Position numbers and translations under genes: made by a program. From Malania oleifera (lineage: Eukaryota; Streptophyta; Magnoliopsida; Santalales; Ximeniaceae), in the NCBI RefSeq assembly GCF_029873635.1, contig NC_080420.1:30929032-30993031 (forward strand): 64,000 nucleotides of DNA, read 5' to 3'. Shown here in pieces: positions 49,044 to 61,272 of this stretch (positions are counted from its first letter, which is position 1; every line of letters starts with the position of its first letter). The notes beneath the pieces were generated by a model. That model was not told the origin of the DNA, ran no database searches, and saw only the letters and a program-made list of their open reading frames with translations.

Positions 49044-49056
49044 AAAGAGGGGCAGC
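49044..49056 (+). promoter_or_regulatory. Polypurine tract of gag-only element
   Basis: AAAGAGGGGCAGC lies immediately before the 3' LTR start TGTAGACACC. Confidence 0.85.
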
Positions 49057-49292
49057 TGTAGACACCCTACTTTTGCCCTAGCCAAATAGAACAAGGGGTT
49101 CCCTTTTTATTATTATTTTATTATTATTATTAGTATTTTTATTATTACTTTCTTATGATTATTTTATTTATTTATTATTATTGTTATTATTAATTTACTA
49201 TAATTATTATTATTACCTTATTATTATTATTATTATTATTATTATTTTATTCAAAATTGATACTTTATTATTATTATTATTATTGTTATTTG

Positions 49293-49334
<42 letters not shown>

Positions 49335-49821
49335 ATCATTATTATTATTTATTTTCCTATATTATTATAAGTAATTTATTATTATCACTATTATTTATTT
49401 ATTATTATCATTATTATTATTATTTTATCTTTATTATTTTTATTTTTACTATAATTATTTATTACTATTTACTATTTAGTAGTATTATTATTATTATTAC
49501 CTTATTGATATTTATATTATTATGATTATTATTATTAATATTATTTCCTTTTTCATTATTACCATAAGAATAAAAGCATAAAAAAAAAAAGAGAAAAAGA
49601 AAAAAATAAAATCAAGAAAGGAAAGTTTCTTAGGGTTTTCAAAATTTTTTTATATAACACGGGGGCAGCGCACAGCAGGGCAAGCACGGGCAGCGCATAG
49701 TGCACGGGGAGGAAATCTAAAAAAAAAAAACCCTAGGATCTCCCCAGCCTCTCTTCCATCTCTCCCATTGTTCTCTCATCTCTCGCCCTCTTTCTTGCGC
49801 AGGAGCTGACTGCTCCTCACA

Positions 49822-49888
<67 letters not shown>

Positions 49889-51818
49889 AATCTCCTCATT
49901 CTCTCTTCCATCCTCCATCTCATGATCACGAGCAGCAGCTCCATCTTCGATGCTTTCATCACACACTGACCCCGCTACTATCATCTTCTCCCGATTCCGG
50001 CTCCATTGCGACACCCTCGTTGCCAACCTCCATCTCCGACCACCCTCCCACTCGACGGCCAGCACCACAGTCCCCTGTTCCTATCTCACGACCATTCCCT
50101 GCTCACCATAGCTCCCGTCACCGCCTGCTCCACCCACGTCCAGCCCGTGCCTAGCAACCTCCTCGCACGCCGTTACCATCTCAAGCTCGCTGGCCACCGT
50201 TACCGTCTGCAGTGCTCCGGTCATCCATCCAAGCGGCCCTGCTACAACAGCCACCCCCGAAGAATCCCCGGAGACCCTCTGCAACTCTCCACTCACTGTC
50301 GCCGCTGCAAGTACCGCCTCCGTCCAGCCCCTGTTCCAGCAACCGGCGCCGTCGCCGATGCCCCCCACCACTCGCCGTTTCCGACATCATCGCCTCAACA
50401 CCCACGAGCTCCAGCCACCCTCTTTCTGGTCACTCCTCATGACCGCCCAGCTGTGAGCCGCTCCGGTAAGCCTCCTTGCTCCCATACACACGCACACACG
50501 TTCACGTGTCATTTTTATTTTTATTTTTATTTTTATTTTTTGTTTCTTTTCTTTTTCTATTTCTTTGTTGGTTTTTATTCGTTCCAAATATCTAATTTTT
50601 TTTTTTTCCTTTGTATATGCAGGTATGTAGGTTTTATGATTTTTATAGTTAGTTTAATATTTAGTATTTATGGTAAGTTTTGGTTGTATTATTTAGATAA
50701 ATTAATTGCCTTTATTGTGGAATTTTTATAGTTGAGATTTATTTAGATATTTAAAGTTTAATTTCATTTTATTCGTGGAATTGTTAATATTATTATTGCA
50801 TACGTAGTTAGAATAGGTATCGTAATTATTTACTTAAGGGTGTCTTTAATATCCATATGTTTAGGGCTATTTAGGGTTTTCATCATTAATGTATGTCCAG
50901 TTTTAATTATTTAGGGTTTTCTTTATTATATATGTTATGTATACTCATATTAATATTTTAGGATAGTTAGTATTAGTATTCTAATATTTTATCATGTTTA
51001 CATATAAAGGTATCAATCATTATGGTAAGTTTAGAGTTTTGGTATACGTTTTGCTACTATATTTAGTATGATATTGTATGGAATATTATGGTATAATTAT
51101 TATTTAGTTTCATTTATTAAGGCATTTTTTATAGATGGTATTACCTTGTATAGTATCTTGAGTGTTTTAATATATATATACATATGGTATTTTATTGCCT
51201 ATTTTGAAAGTTGTAATATTTTAATAGATATGCTTATTATCATTACTATTTTTATATACATTGTGATAATTTAATATTTTAACTTATTATCTTATCAATA
51301 TATAGTAAAACCTCCCATGCTAGTATTTTTCTATTAAAAAATCTATAAGATTTCCAAAATTTGGGAGTATACTTTTCTAAGTATTTTCTTGATTTTTAAT
51401 CCCTATGATTTTATTGTGGGGGTATGAGCCTTCGGGCATCACGTACTTTAAGCTCTGAGGGAATATATGTATATATATTGTATTACGTTTATTTATTTAT
51501 GTATATTTATAAATTCATAAAAAGGAAAAATTTAAAGACTTATTAGATTAACTTAGGGATAATTTCAAATTAATTAGGTACCGTTCGTAAGAACGGGCGC
51601 GTAGAGGGTGCTTGTACCTTCCCCTCGTGTAATCGAACTCCCGAGCCTAACTCTGGTAACATAGACCCATTCTACCCCTAACGGGGTAGTAACCATGTGT
51701 TCTAACCACACTAAAAGGTTAGTGGCGACTCCGACCTTTTCCATGATTTTTCCTGAAAACTAGAATTGATTTTTAATTTCGCCGCCCGGGGCACACGCGC
51801 TCCCTGGATGCCGCAATA
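49057..51818 (+). repeat. 3' LTR of gag-only element
   Basis: 2762 bp and nearly identical to 38630-41360 by eye. Differences are mainly in the (TTA)n and (CT)n run lengths, a small insertion near 49505-49560, a missing 12-bp piece near 50328, and scattered substitutions. It ends TGCCGCAATA, where the 5' copy has TGCCGCGACA. The ORF at 50006-50731 mirrors the one in the 5' LTR and is not supported as a protein. Confidence 0.92.
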
Positions 51819-52197
51819 GCTATTAAATCACAACACTTAAATTATCTTCCTTCAATGATTTTTCTCCCTAAATCATCCAACCTAACCTTCGAGTTCTAAT
51901 TTCAAGTTCTAATTTCTCTGCTCGGAAACATCACCATCGATGAATTTACCATGATTTTCTGAAGCTAACTACTTCTTCAGAAAAAACACAGAAGACCATC
52001 AAGGGATTTCTGCCTCCAAACTTAGGAAACACAACTCAGAATTCCTATCGGTATCTTAATCTACCCATTCCTATCCTTATCGCAACTCAATCCTATACTA
52101 TGGTATAAATCATTCCTAACCTAAAATTCTAACATTTCCATATCCAAGTGATGTGAAATTAATCACACATCTGGCTGGACATTTCTCTGATACCACC
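51819..52197 (-). other. Internal segment 2, right piece
   Basis: It starts with the right target duplication GCTAT (51819-51823) and is colinear with 35650-36017, ending with the minus-strand PBS at 52195-52180 and two bases before LTR C. Confidence 0.85.
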
Positions 52198-55196
52198 TAT
52201 AACGCCCTGACCCCCTACGTGGGTCCGGAGTTCTACTAATCCATTCATTTACTTGATAATCAACATTCTAATATCATGTATGCAGCGGAAAACATAATTA
52301 TAATCTCTCAACAAATATAATACTAGAGTTTTCTAAATCTATCTACACACCATAATAAACCATGCATCCACTTGTATTCCCATATATACACATATCTCAA
52401 AAAATATTTAGTATTCACAACCATTCCTATCTCAGAAAACTCAAAACATAGAAAAAAAAAACATAAATTTACACATCTAAGAATTAATATAAAAATATAC
52501 CTTTCTCTCTTTCTATTTCCCAAATATGCTACAAAACCTCGAGCTCTCTAAGCTCGATTTCGAAGAAGTCCTGAAAAAAAAATGAATTCATATTCAGGTG
52601 AGACACATCTCACTAAAGGAAGAAACAATATATTAAAACAGCGTGTGACTAACATGAGGTATATAAATATCATTTTAATAATATTTTTCAAATCATTAAC
52701 ATAACACTGAAATCATTTTATGAACCTAATCAATAATGTGTAGAGATTTAACCCACAAGATTACCCTTGATAGGGGTGATTACCTGCCCATACAAGTAGC
52801 ACCCCTCTGCTATGATATTTAGGTAACTCTAAAGTCACTACTAAAGCATACTAAGGCACTCACATTTCTCAGAAAGCCCTCAAGTATTGAATTGATCTCG
52901 CATCCTTTTCTCTTTTAATTTCCCAAATATGCTACGAAACCTCGAGCTCTCTAAGCTCAATTTTGAAGAAGTCTTGAAAAAAATTGAATTCATATTCGGG
53001 TGAGACACATCTCACTAAGGGAAGAAACAATATATTAAAACAACGTGTGGCTAACATGAGGTATATAAATATCATTTTAATAACATTTTCCAAATCATTA
53101 AGATAACACTGAAATCATTCTCTGAACCTAATCAATGACGTGTAGAAAATTAACCCACAAGATTACACAAGGATAGGGGTGATTACCCGCCCATACAAGT
53201 AGCACCCTTTACTCTGATATTTAGGTAACTCTAAGGTCACTACTAAAGCATACCAGGGCACTCATCTTTCTTAGCAAGCCCTCAAGTATTGAATTGATCT
53301 TGTACTTACATAGTTCAACAATAGCTTACCGGCAAAGGCCCTAAGGATAAGGATATCTATCTGCCTATACAAGTAGGTTCCCTTTGCCCTAGTACGTTAT
53401 GTAGCTACCGCCACATTTGAAACTACTAGTGCACTTACCTTACTCAGCAAGCCTTCAGGTGAAAGTGCGTCCTACCCAAACGTAACATGTTCTACATACA
53501 TAAATATTTCTAATATCATAATACATTATTTTTTCTGTCATTATACAATCATACACATTTATTCATGTTCATAACTTAAACATTGCATTGCATTTTACTT
53601 TACGTAATCATCAACATTACATCATTCACATTTGTCATTTCATTCCTTTATCATTTCATTGCCATTACATTACATTTTCATTTCTTTCCTTCGTACTACA
53701 GCTGGTCTTTAGCCATCATCAGTTAGTCTACAGCTCCTTTTAACTGTCATCAGTTAGTCTACAGAGAAGTGTGTTAGAATCTGCTAACATGACTGTCTTT
53801 TTGCTGTCTTTCATTTACATGGTTACATTTAGCATACACAAGTAACATAATACATAATATATTTTATTCTCAATACTTTACTTACTTAATCTGCATCTCT
53901 TACATTTAACATATATTTGCACAAAATCTCATGTCACACAATTTAAGAGTAAAAATTCATACATATTCCTGTAAAATAGGCCAACCTACATTTAACATTT
54001 AATTACTGAAAATACAATTTTCATTTCTTACATAATTATCTAGAAAATTCCTTCAACTTTTTTTTTTTTTCGATTCATTTCCACAAATACATTACTAAAT
54101 AAGTGGTCTTAGGCTTACAAATTATAATTTTACATGGTTGACATTTTAATAATTCACACCAAAACATACATATAATTATAACATAAATTATTATCTTTAA
54201 TTTCATAAAATCTTATTTAATATATAATTTCCCTTTACCCGATTTCTTAAATTATGCCAACAAGGACCTTGAAAAATACCTGCAGTGCTCACCCGAACCC
54301 GGAATAAAAAATCCTAATTCCATTAAATTAATCCTAAATAAAATACTACTTTAATATTCCCTAAGCCCTTAAATACCAAATAAACAGTTATATATCCTCA
54401 AATATAACCAATTTACCAAATTTCCTAAATCCCACTCTCACTTTGGAGTGGGGTCTAAAAAACCCTAATTAGAAATTTACTCACGCCAAAATGATGACGA
54501 TCACGACTAGGACCCCATGGTGGTGCCTGATCGTTGATTAAACAACAGAGTTAACAAAAAATTAAGAAATTAGGAGAAATATACCTTTCCCCAAGAGTGA
54601 TACCTATGCCGCTCCCATGATAAATCCGCTTCAGTAGAAATGTTGGTGGCGGAGTTAGGAATCCAACGACACCTTCTGTTTCCCAATTGGTCAAGTATCT
54701 ACCGAGAAATTGAGAAGAGAGGGACGGAGACTGAGGAGGGACCCACTAAGAGAGAGCGCAAACCTCTCTCTCTTTCTTTGCAATTCGCAAGAAGCCTCTC
54801 TGGCTTCCTTATCTTTCTTTTTTTTTTTTTTCCTTTTTTTTCTTTCTTACTTTACATATAGTATAACATTATCATATTATATTATATTATATTATATTAT
54901 ATTATATATATATTCTTCGTGAAGAAGGACTTCTTCCTCTAATGGATACCTGTAACCTGCCGAGTCACGGTACTATATATATATATATAACCACCATTTT
55001 ACTTAATTTAATTAATTTAATTTAATAATAATAATAATTAATTAATTAATTAATAATTACTCTTAACTTTTTTTCCCTACTATTTCTTTTTATTTGTTTA
55101 TTTTGTACATTAATTTAATAATGTTTAACTAATTAATTGATTCAGAATTTTAATTTATTAACTAATTTTTTTAATTTTTTTTTTCGGGTTATTACA
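52198..55196 (-). repeat. LTR C of three-LTR unit
   Basis: 2999 bp, starting TATAACGCCCTGACCCC (the TG mutated to TA) and ending GGGTTATTACA. It is longer than A and B because of a tandem duplication of about 400 bp (52501-52900 and 52903-53303) and a 60-bp foreign-looking insertion at 54913-54974. On the minus strand this is the 5'-most LTR. Confidence 0.87.
52501..53303. repeat. Tandem duplication of about 400 bp inside LTR C
   Basis: Both copies contain TTTCCCAAATATGCTAC, CCTCGAGCTCTCTAAGCTC and CAAGTATTGAATTGATCT. The second copy starts at about 52903. LTRs A and B have this segment once. Confidence 0.85.
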
Positions 55197-56785
55197 TAAG
55201 CAAACAGGTCAATTAGCATAGGGTTGACCTCAACCTTTACACACAATCCTTATCGGCCTGGATTACCGCCCCCTTAGGCTACGCCTAGAATACCACAGTA
55301 TTTTTCTCAATCAAACTGGTACAGTGATTATACTTTCATGTAAAACAGATATGTATCTAATACGTGTAATCATATACACATCAACAATATGGATATAGTG
55401 TAAGCTCAGTGATACAAATAGTTGTGCTAACAACATTCAATAGGGTATTATCAATGAAATGCTCAAGAGTGTTCAATACAAGCAATATCTTGGAATTTAA
55501 GCAAAACACATTTCAATAGCAAATCAAGATTCCAATGATATCAATCAGATATTCAAACTAGTTCAAAAAGATTTTCTTCAATGAAATAAGCACACTACTA
55601 GTTTGAAAAATATTTTTTGCTTGTTGAAAATATTTTTGCACAACAAAAATCAAAGCTATGGAAGTCTTGCAACAATTATACAAAGACTCCAAAGCTTGCT
55701 AGTCTATCCCAACAATGATTTATAATAGGAAATTAGCGGGATAAAACTAAGCCAAACTCCCCAAAAAGAATATCAATAATCACACAAGCAAATAAGAGTT
55801 TTAGCAAAATCTAGCAATCACAAGCACACTATATACACTCCCACAATCTCAAAATGTATCATGGCAATGGAAATTTAAGAGTATTTGGACAAAAGAGTAT
55901 TTGCAAAAGAGAGGATTCTTGGCTAATGAATTTGCTAATTAAATTGCTAATCCTCACAAATAAGCCTATATTTATAGGCAAGGTAAAAATTATAACCGTT
56001 TGGGACTTGTTGGGAATTCTTAGAAAAGTTTCAAAATGTTTAAACACTATTAACCCAAAATAAATGTTTTTAACCCAGTGAGGTTCAAGTGGCTGAACTG
56101 TGGTTCGGTCGCGAGCAAACATAGTTATAAATGTTCTTTAAATTAGTTCGACAGCTCAAGTTCCAGTTCGGTGGCCCAAACAAAAGTCAGAAACATTTCT
56201 TCGGATTTTTGGGTGCTCGGTCATAGGTTCGGTAGCCCGAACTCATGTGTTCAGTCGCCGGGGGTTTAATTTGAGCTAAATCCCTCGATAGCCCAAGTTG
56301 GTGAGAGGTCCTTTTCAGGTGGTTCGAGCGCCAGTGGAAGGTATGCACAAAATAGTTCCGTCACCCAAGAGCCTAAGTCAACTCTTGGCTTCTCAATAGT
56401 TTGGGAGCCCGAGGAGTTTTGAACTCCTGGGGTTTGGTCACTCGAGCTCTCTCAAAGTCCCCAATAATATTCAATTAAGTGCATTTTTAACACTCCTGAA
56501 TTTTGTATGATATATGTGCATGAGTGTTGGTTTTACTGAGCTTACCATATATCCTACAAACATGATATGCAGGTAATTATTACAGACCATATCCCTAGTT
56601 ACTATTACAGACCCATATTACATTAATTGAATTGGTAATATGAATTAAAATCTTCAGGGTCTTCATGTCTTGCTTCAAGTCTCATTCCTTGAGATGCTCA
56701 TCTAAGTCTGCATAAACACTTTAAAACCATCAAATTCCTAAGTATTTGTCATTATCAAAACCGAGTGTGACCTATAAGGTCAACA
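55197..56785 (-). repeat. SIRE-like copia 3' LTR, main part
   Basis: It starts (minus strand) TGTTGACCTTATAGGTC at 56785, right after a polypurine tract, and continues until the three-LTR unit's right target duplication TAAGC (55197-55201). With 32861-33173 the LTR is about 1.9 kb. A minus-strand TATAAATA lies at 55969-55976. Upstream of it (56090-56450) is a set of imperfect GTTCGG...CCGAAC palindromes. Small ORFs here are not genes. Confidence 0.8.
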
Positions 56786-56799
56786 TTCTCCCCTTTTTT
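56786..56799 (-). promoter_or_regulatory. Polypurine tract of SIRE-like copia
   Basis: The minus strand reads AAAAAAGGGGAGAA directly before TGTTGACC, the LTR start. Confidence 0.8.
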
Positions 56800-57339
56800 G
56801 ATGATGACAAATGCATCATGCAAAAACTGGGTATAGCCTTAGAAGGCTCCCCCTAACAATGTACATTATGTAAAACTTTAAATAATTTTCCATTTGAGTT
56901 CAATTCAACCCAATTTTCAAGTCAACCCAATTTTTGCCACTTATCCATCTCCCCATTTTGGCAACAGCAAAAAAGGCTACAAAAGTAATAGCCTTAGGCA
57001 ATGGATAAGAATCATTTGTATACAAGATAAGTTTGGGAATTTTTTTAAAAAAATTTGGCAGCATGTTGTTTGAAAGTAGGACATTTCCCAAAAAATCCTG
57101 TGTAAAAATGATATGTTTTGAGTTTTAAAGATCTAACAGTTTATCCACAATTACGTAACTCAAACAATTCCAGTATGATCAATACATAAAACATAAATGT
57201 AATCATCATCATGTAGTAGATATAAGAAATGTGCATGACAAAATATAATTAATTTCATAAAGTCCAAGCCAATGAAGAATATCAATAGTTATATTAGTTG
57301 TTAGACTTTAAAATTATTTGAAAGCTCCCCCTAAATTTA
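56800..57339 (-). other. 3' untranslated region of SIRE-like copia
   Basis: AT-rich sequence between the end of pol and the polypurine tract, without coding sequence. Some SIRE-lineage elements carry an env-like ORF after pol; about 540 bases here is too short, and none is seen. Confidence 0.55.
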
Positions 57340-59198
57340 TGCAAATTATGAAATATTTAGGAAGCATCTATACTATGCATGAGACCTAATTCACGTCTAA
57401 TTTGTATGAACTTATCTTCTGGAAGTGGTTTAGTGAAAATGTCTGCCCACTACTCACTAGTGCATACAAACTCAAGAGCCACATCCCCTTTCTGCACATG
57501 ATCATGAAGGAAGTGATATATAATTTCAATGTGTTTTGTTTGTGAATGTGAGATAGAATTTTTAGAGATGTTGATTGCACTAGTACCATCACATTTAATC
57601 GGTACTATAGCATAGTACAACCCAAAATCCATAAGTTGTTGTTTCTTATAAAGAGTTCAAGCACAACAACTTCCAACCGCAATATATTTTGCTTCGCTGT
57701 GGATAAGGCAATTGAGTTTTGTTTCTTGGAGAACCAAGAAACGGGCGATTGTCCTAAATACTGTCAAGTGCCACTAGTACTCTTTCTATCAACCTTACTA
57801 CCAGCAAAGTCAACATTAGTATAACTCACAATCTCAAAGGTAGTATGCTTAAGGTACCATAAGCCTAACTCTATAGTTCCAACTAGATACATAAGGATTC
57901 ATTTAACTGTTATTAGATGAGATTCCTTAGGAGTGTCTTGAAACTTAGCACACATGCAGACACTAAACATAATATCAGGCCTACTAGCAGTGAGACATAG
58001 AAGACTCCTAATCATGTCATGATACAATTTCACATCAATAGGGATCCCTTGCTCATCTTTATCAAGTTTAATGGAAGAACTCATAGGGGTACCAAGAATT
58101 TATAATCTTCCATATTAAATTTCTTTAGCAAGTCCCTGACATATTTAGATTGGCATATGAAAGTTCCATATTCGGTTTGTTTAATTTGCAGCCCTAAAAA
58201 GAAACTAAGCTCTCACATTATGCTAATTTCAAATTCACTTTGCATGCATTTGGCAAACTCATTACACAACTCATCATTAGTTGCTCCAAAAATGATATCG
58301 TCAACATAAATTTGAACTAGGAGCATATCAACATTTTTGGATTTGATGAAGAGTGTAGTGTTGATCTTGCCACGAGTAAACCTATTTTCTAGCAGAAAAC
58401 CACTAAGCCTCTCATACCAAGCTCTAAGATCTTGTTCAATCCATACAAGGCCTTAGACAACCGGTAAACATGATCTGGATATTTATAATTTTCAAGACCG
58501 AATTGTTATTCTACATATACTTCCTCATTAATATAGCCATTTAGAAAAGTGCTTTCAACATCCATTTGAAACAATTTAAAATTTTTAAAAGCGGCATAAG
58601 CAAGTAATATACGAATGGATTCTAACCTAGCTACAGGAGCATATGTTTCGTCAAAGTTTATCCCCTCTTCCTAATTATAACCTTGGGAACTAGTCTAACC
58701 TTATTCCTAGTTACTATCTCATTCTCATCTTTCTTATTTCTATATACCTATTTAGTTCTAATAATTGTATGATCATTAGGCTTAGGAACTAGGGTCCACA
58801 CTCTGCTTCTTTCAAATTGATTAAGTTCTTTTTGCATGGACATCACCCAAGACTTATCTTCTATGACTTCTTTAATATTTTTAGGTTCTTCTTGGGACAA
58901 GAAAGTAGAATGACTCACTAGGTTCTTCAAGGAAGATCTTGTGGCTACACTACGGGATGATTCACCTATGATTTGATCTATAGGATGGTTCCTAATAAAT
59001 TTCCAATCTCTAGGTAACTACTGAATTTCATTTTCATTGTCATTATCTTTAGATGATTTATCATTTACTTCTAACTTTTCACTTACATTGTTTTCGGTAG
59101 ATAACTTGTCTAAGCATTTTCTAATGTCAATATCATCTTCATCATCTTTCTTAGAAAATGGATTAGATTCATCAAACACGACATGGATAGATTCAATG
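57340..59198 (-). pseudogene. SIRE-like copia pol (RT and RNase H), decayed
   Basis: Read right to left: the RT entry region (58930-58748; DKSWVMSMQKELNQFERSRVW); the RT catalytic region with YVDDIIFGATNDELCNEF (about 58300-58245), active-site aspartates intact; ELSFFLGLQIKQTEYGTF (about 58215-58160); then RNase H with CDGTSAINISKNSISHS and WADIFTKPLPEDKF, ending near 57360. The YVDDIIFGATN...FFLGLQIKQ signature is characteristic of the SIRE/Maximus branch of copia. Multiple stops and shifts are present. The upstream part (integrase, protease, gag) is separated by the gypsy insertion at 59199 and lies outside the window. Confidence 0.87.
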
Positions 59199-59287
59199 TG
59201 TAATGACCTGAAGAATAATGGTATTTTAATAATAAAGAGGGAGGGAAATGGAAACAGGAACAGAAGGAGGTAGCCGACTTTGTAGCG

Positions 59288-59572
59288 TTTGTTGACGACG
59301 TTACACTTTGGGAGTAAGAACTCGGGAATTTAAATAGGACTCATTAATGAATACAGGGGATTTGTTGATGAGGATAACATAGGGTCTCGTTGACAAGGGC
59401 ATAATTCATCGACGAGGGTACAAGAGTGCCTTATCGATGAAGACAACTTTCGTCGATGAGAAGATGCCGAGAGAGGATTTTTGGAAGTTTGAAATTCGTC
59501 GACAAGGGTGCAGGTTCATCGACGAACTTTCTATAGGACTCATCGACGAGGTGACATGGCTCGTCGACGAAT
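59288..59572 (+). promoter_or_regulatory. Array of CpG palindromes in the LTR U3
   Basis: Variants of TCGTCGACGA recur near 59290, 59362, 59388, 59407, 59433, 59450, 59495, 59516, 59540 and 59561. They stop just before the TATA box. They could be binding sites for a dimeric regulator or methylation targets; the function is inferred. Confidence 0.55.
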
Positions 59573-59579
59573 CCCACAG

Positions 59580-59587
59580 TATAAATA
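59580..59587 (+). promoter_or_regulatory. TATA box of the Tekay-like LTR
   Basis: TATAAATA, about 1.7 kb before the LTR end and directly downstream of the palindrome array. Confidence 0.65.
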
Positions 59588-60671
59588 GTGCTAAACTCAT
59601 TTTATTGCGCAGAATACTCACTGAAACCCTCTTTTTTCTCTCTCTACAGTCTCTCCCTTCTCTCTTTTCTATTTCGGCCCCGTTAGCTGCCAGATTGATG
59701 ATCTGAGGCCACCACAACGCTCCTAGGGAAGTTCTCTCCAAGTCTTCCAGAGCAAATCATAGGTGGGATGAAGTTGAATTTCATCCCAGATTCAGGGTAG
59801 GGCCTTTTTGTTGAAATTTAACTTTCTAGCAGTTGTAGGAAATGCTGTAGATATAGAAATAGTAACATTTTGTTCTGGGATATATGATTTTTAGGGTGTT
59901 AAGTGGAGAACCCTGCGGGTGTAGGACCCATCATAATAGGGGGATTTTAGCAGGAATCAGGTAAGGGAAATATGCTATACTAAGAGTTTTGATTATGTTA
60001 ACAAAAATTTTACAATTTCATGTATACCCATTATTATGTAAGTTTTTACAGAGATTATAAAGCATGTGTGGCCTGAGTAAATATTATTTAATGTACAATT
60101 TTACATAGTTTCCCAGTATATAATATTATACAGAACATATAGAGATATCCAGATATTTATAGAGATTATACAGACAAATGCATTTACATATATAGTTTTA
60201 TTCAGATAGTTTTTCAGATATATATAAATGTTTATTTAGATCAGTATATGCAGTATTTAAAGAATGTTATGTTTTTCCTAAATGTCATAACACTTAGAGT
60301 ATACAGACAAATTATACAGATAGAAAGTACAGACAGATTATACAGTTTAGCATCAAGATGCTACAGATATTACAGTATTTATAGTACAAATTAATAGTGT
60401 TATGGTTCTTTTGGAAACATAATGAAAACGGTAAAAAGAGTATAGTATATATAGTATCAGATCCCTGTGGAAAGATTATAAATAGAAAAAGTTTACAGAG
60501 CACGGTACCGTTGCTATATACAAAATAGAGTGCAACCACCTATTTAGATAATACGTGGTAAGTAGGTCAATCAAATGCCAGTCAAGTTTGATCCCGCCTA
60601 CAGGCCGCACAACCCTGTCATGAGGGGTTAAATCATGACATACAATTATCCACAGGGAAGTTTTTTAGTTT

Positions 60672-60705
<34 letters not shown>

Positions 60706-61261
60706 CAAATTTATAAAGATAGAGAATATACTTATGTACATTAGAAGTATTTTGAGTAGAAACTTAAAATACAAATATGTTAAGCAACATGGAAAATGTG
60801 GTGGTTTATATTATTTAGATTGTATTTACAAATTCAATTATACATGATTATATAAAAACAAATTTTCATAGTATTATAACTCATTTTCCGCACACTAGTA
60901 ATAGCATATTTCGTCTTACTGATCGGCGTCTCATCCCATTAAATTAATATTTTTCAAATGATCCAGCTAGGCGAGTAGATCAGGCTCGCAGATAGAGGAG
61001 GTTACAGTTCAGGCCTGTCAGTAGAGTGAGTATTTTAGGAAGGTTACTCAGTTGAGGGTATTTTGGGAAATAGACGTGTATGTATATTTTAGGAATATTT
61101 TAGCACTCTGGTATTGTATATTTTCTTGATTGTGTTTATATGAATTCCGCTTCTCGCTGCTTAGGTTGATGGTTTGATTTAATCTAGTAGGTATCAGAGT
61201 ACTATAAATTTTATAGTATTAAAAAAAAAGAACTGAAAAATAAATAACAGGTCGTTACAGT

Positions 61262-61272
61262 TTGGTATCAGA
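61262..61272 (+). promoter_or_regulatory. Primer-binding site (initiator tRNA-Met type)
   Basis: TGGTATCAGAG follows the LTR end after two bases and matches the standard plant site exactly over 11 bases. Confidence 0.9.

Larger units (their letters stand above)
38630..51818 (+). mobile_element. Gag-only Tat-like gypsy element with tandem arrays, 13.2 kb
   Basis: Two very similar 2.7-kb LTRs (38630-41360 and 49057-51818) start TGTAGACACCC. A PBS follows the first LTR and a PPT precedes the second. The target duplication is ACTAT/GCTAT (38625-38629 and 51819-51823). Excising the element rejoins the internal segment of the host element as in its intact copy at 35519-36017. The 7.7-kb interior contains a long leader (41380-43104), gag (43105-44570), then about 4.5 kb with no protease, RT, RNase H or integrase, and three tandem arrays (46530-48890). 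This fits the class of LTR elements that keep gag but lack pol (TR-GAG) and depend on an autonomous partner. High LTR similarity makes it the youngest datable insertion in the window. Confidence 0.92.
33174..55196 (-). mobile_element. Three-LTR gypsy unit (LTR-int-LTR-int-LTR), non-autonomous
   Basis: Three homologous LTRs (33174-35518, 36018-38499, 52198-55196) are separated by two copies of one ~0.5-kb internal segment. The second internal copy is split by the Tat-like element at 38630-51818. It is flanked by TAAAC (33169-33173) and TAAGC (55197-55201), a 5-bp duplication with one mismatch, so all three LTRs belong to one integrated unit. Minus orientation follows from the PBS (TGGTATCAGAGAAATG on the minus strand, next to LTRs B and C) and from the pol-end motif next to LTRs A and B. 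No gag or pol is present. A three-LTR array commonly arises by unequal recombination between neighbouring or sister copies. Confidence 0.85.
59199..61259 (+). repeat. 5' LTR of Tekay/Del-like gypsy element
   Basis: 2061 bp, from TGTAATGACCTG to GGTCGTTACA, with the PBS starting three bases later. U3 contains about ten TCGTCGACGA-type motifs (59288-59572) followed by TATAAATA at 59580-59587. An (AT)n run lies at 60673-60700. No second LTR is in the window, so the left edge rests on the TG start and the break in the SIRE-like pol. No coding sequence is present. Confidence 0.85.
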
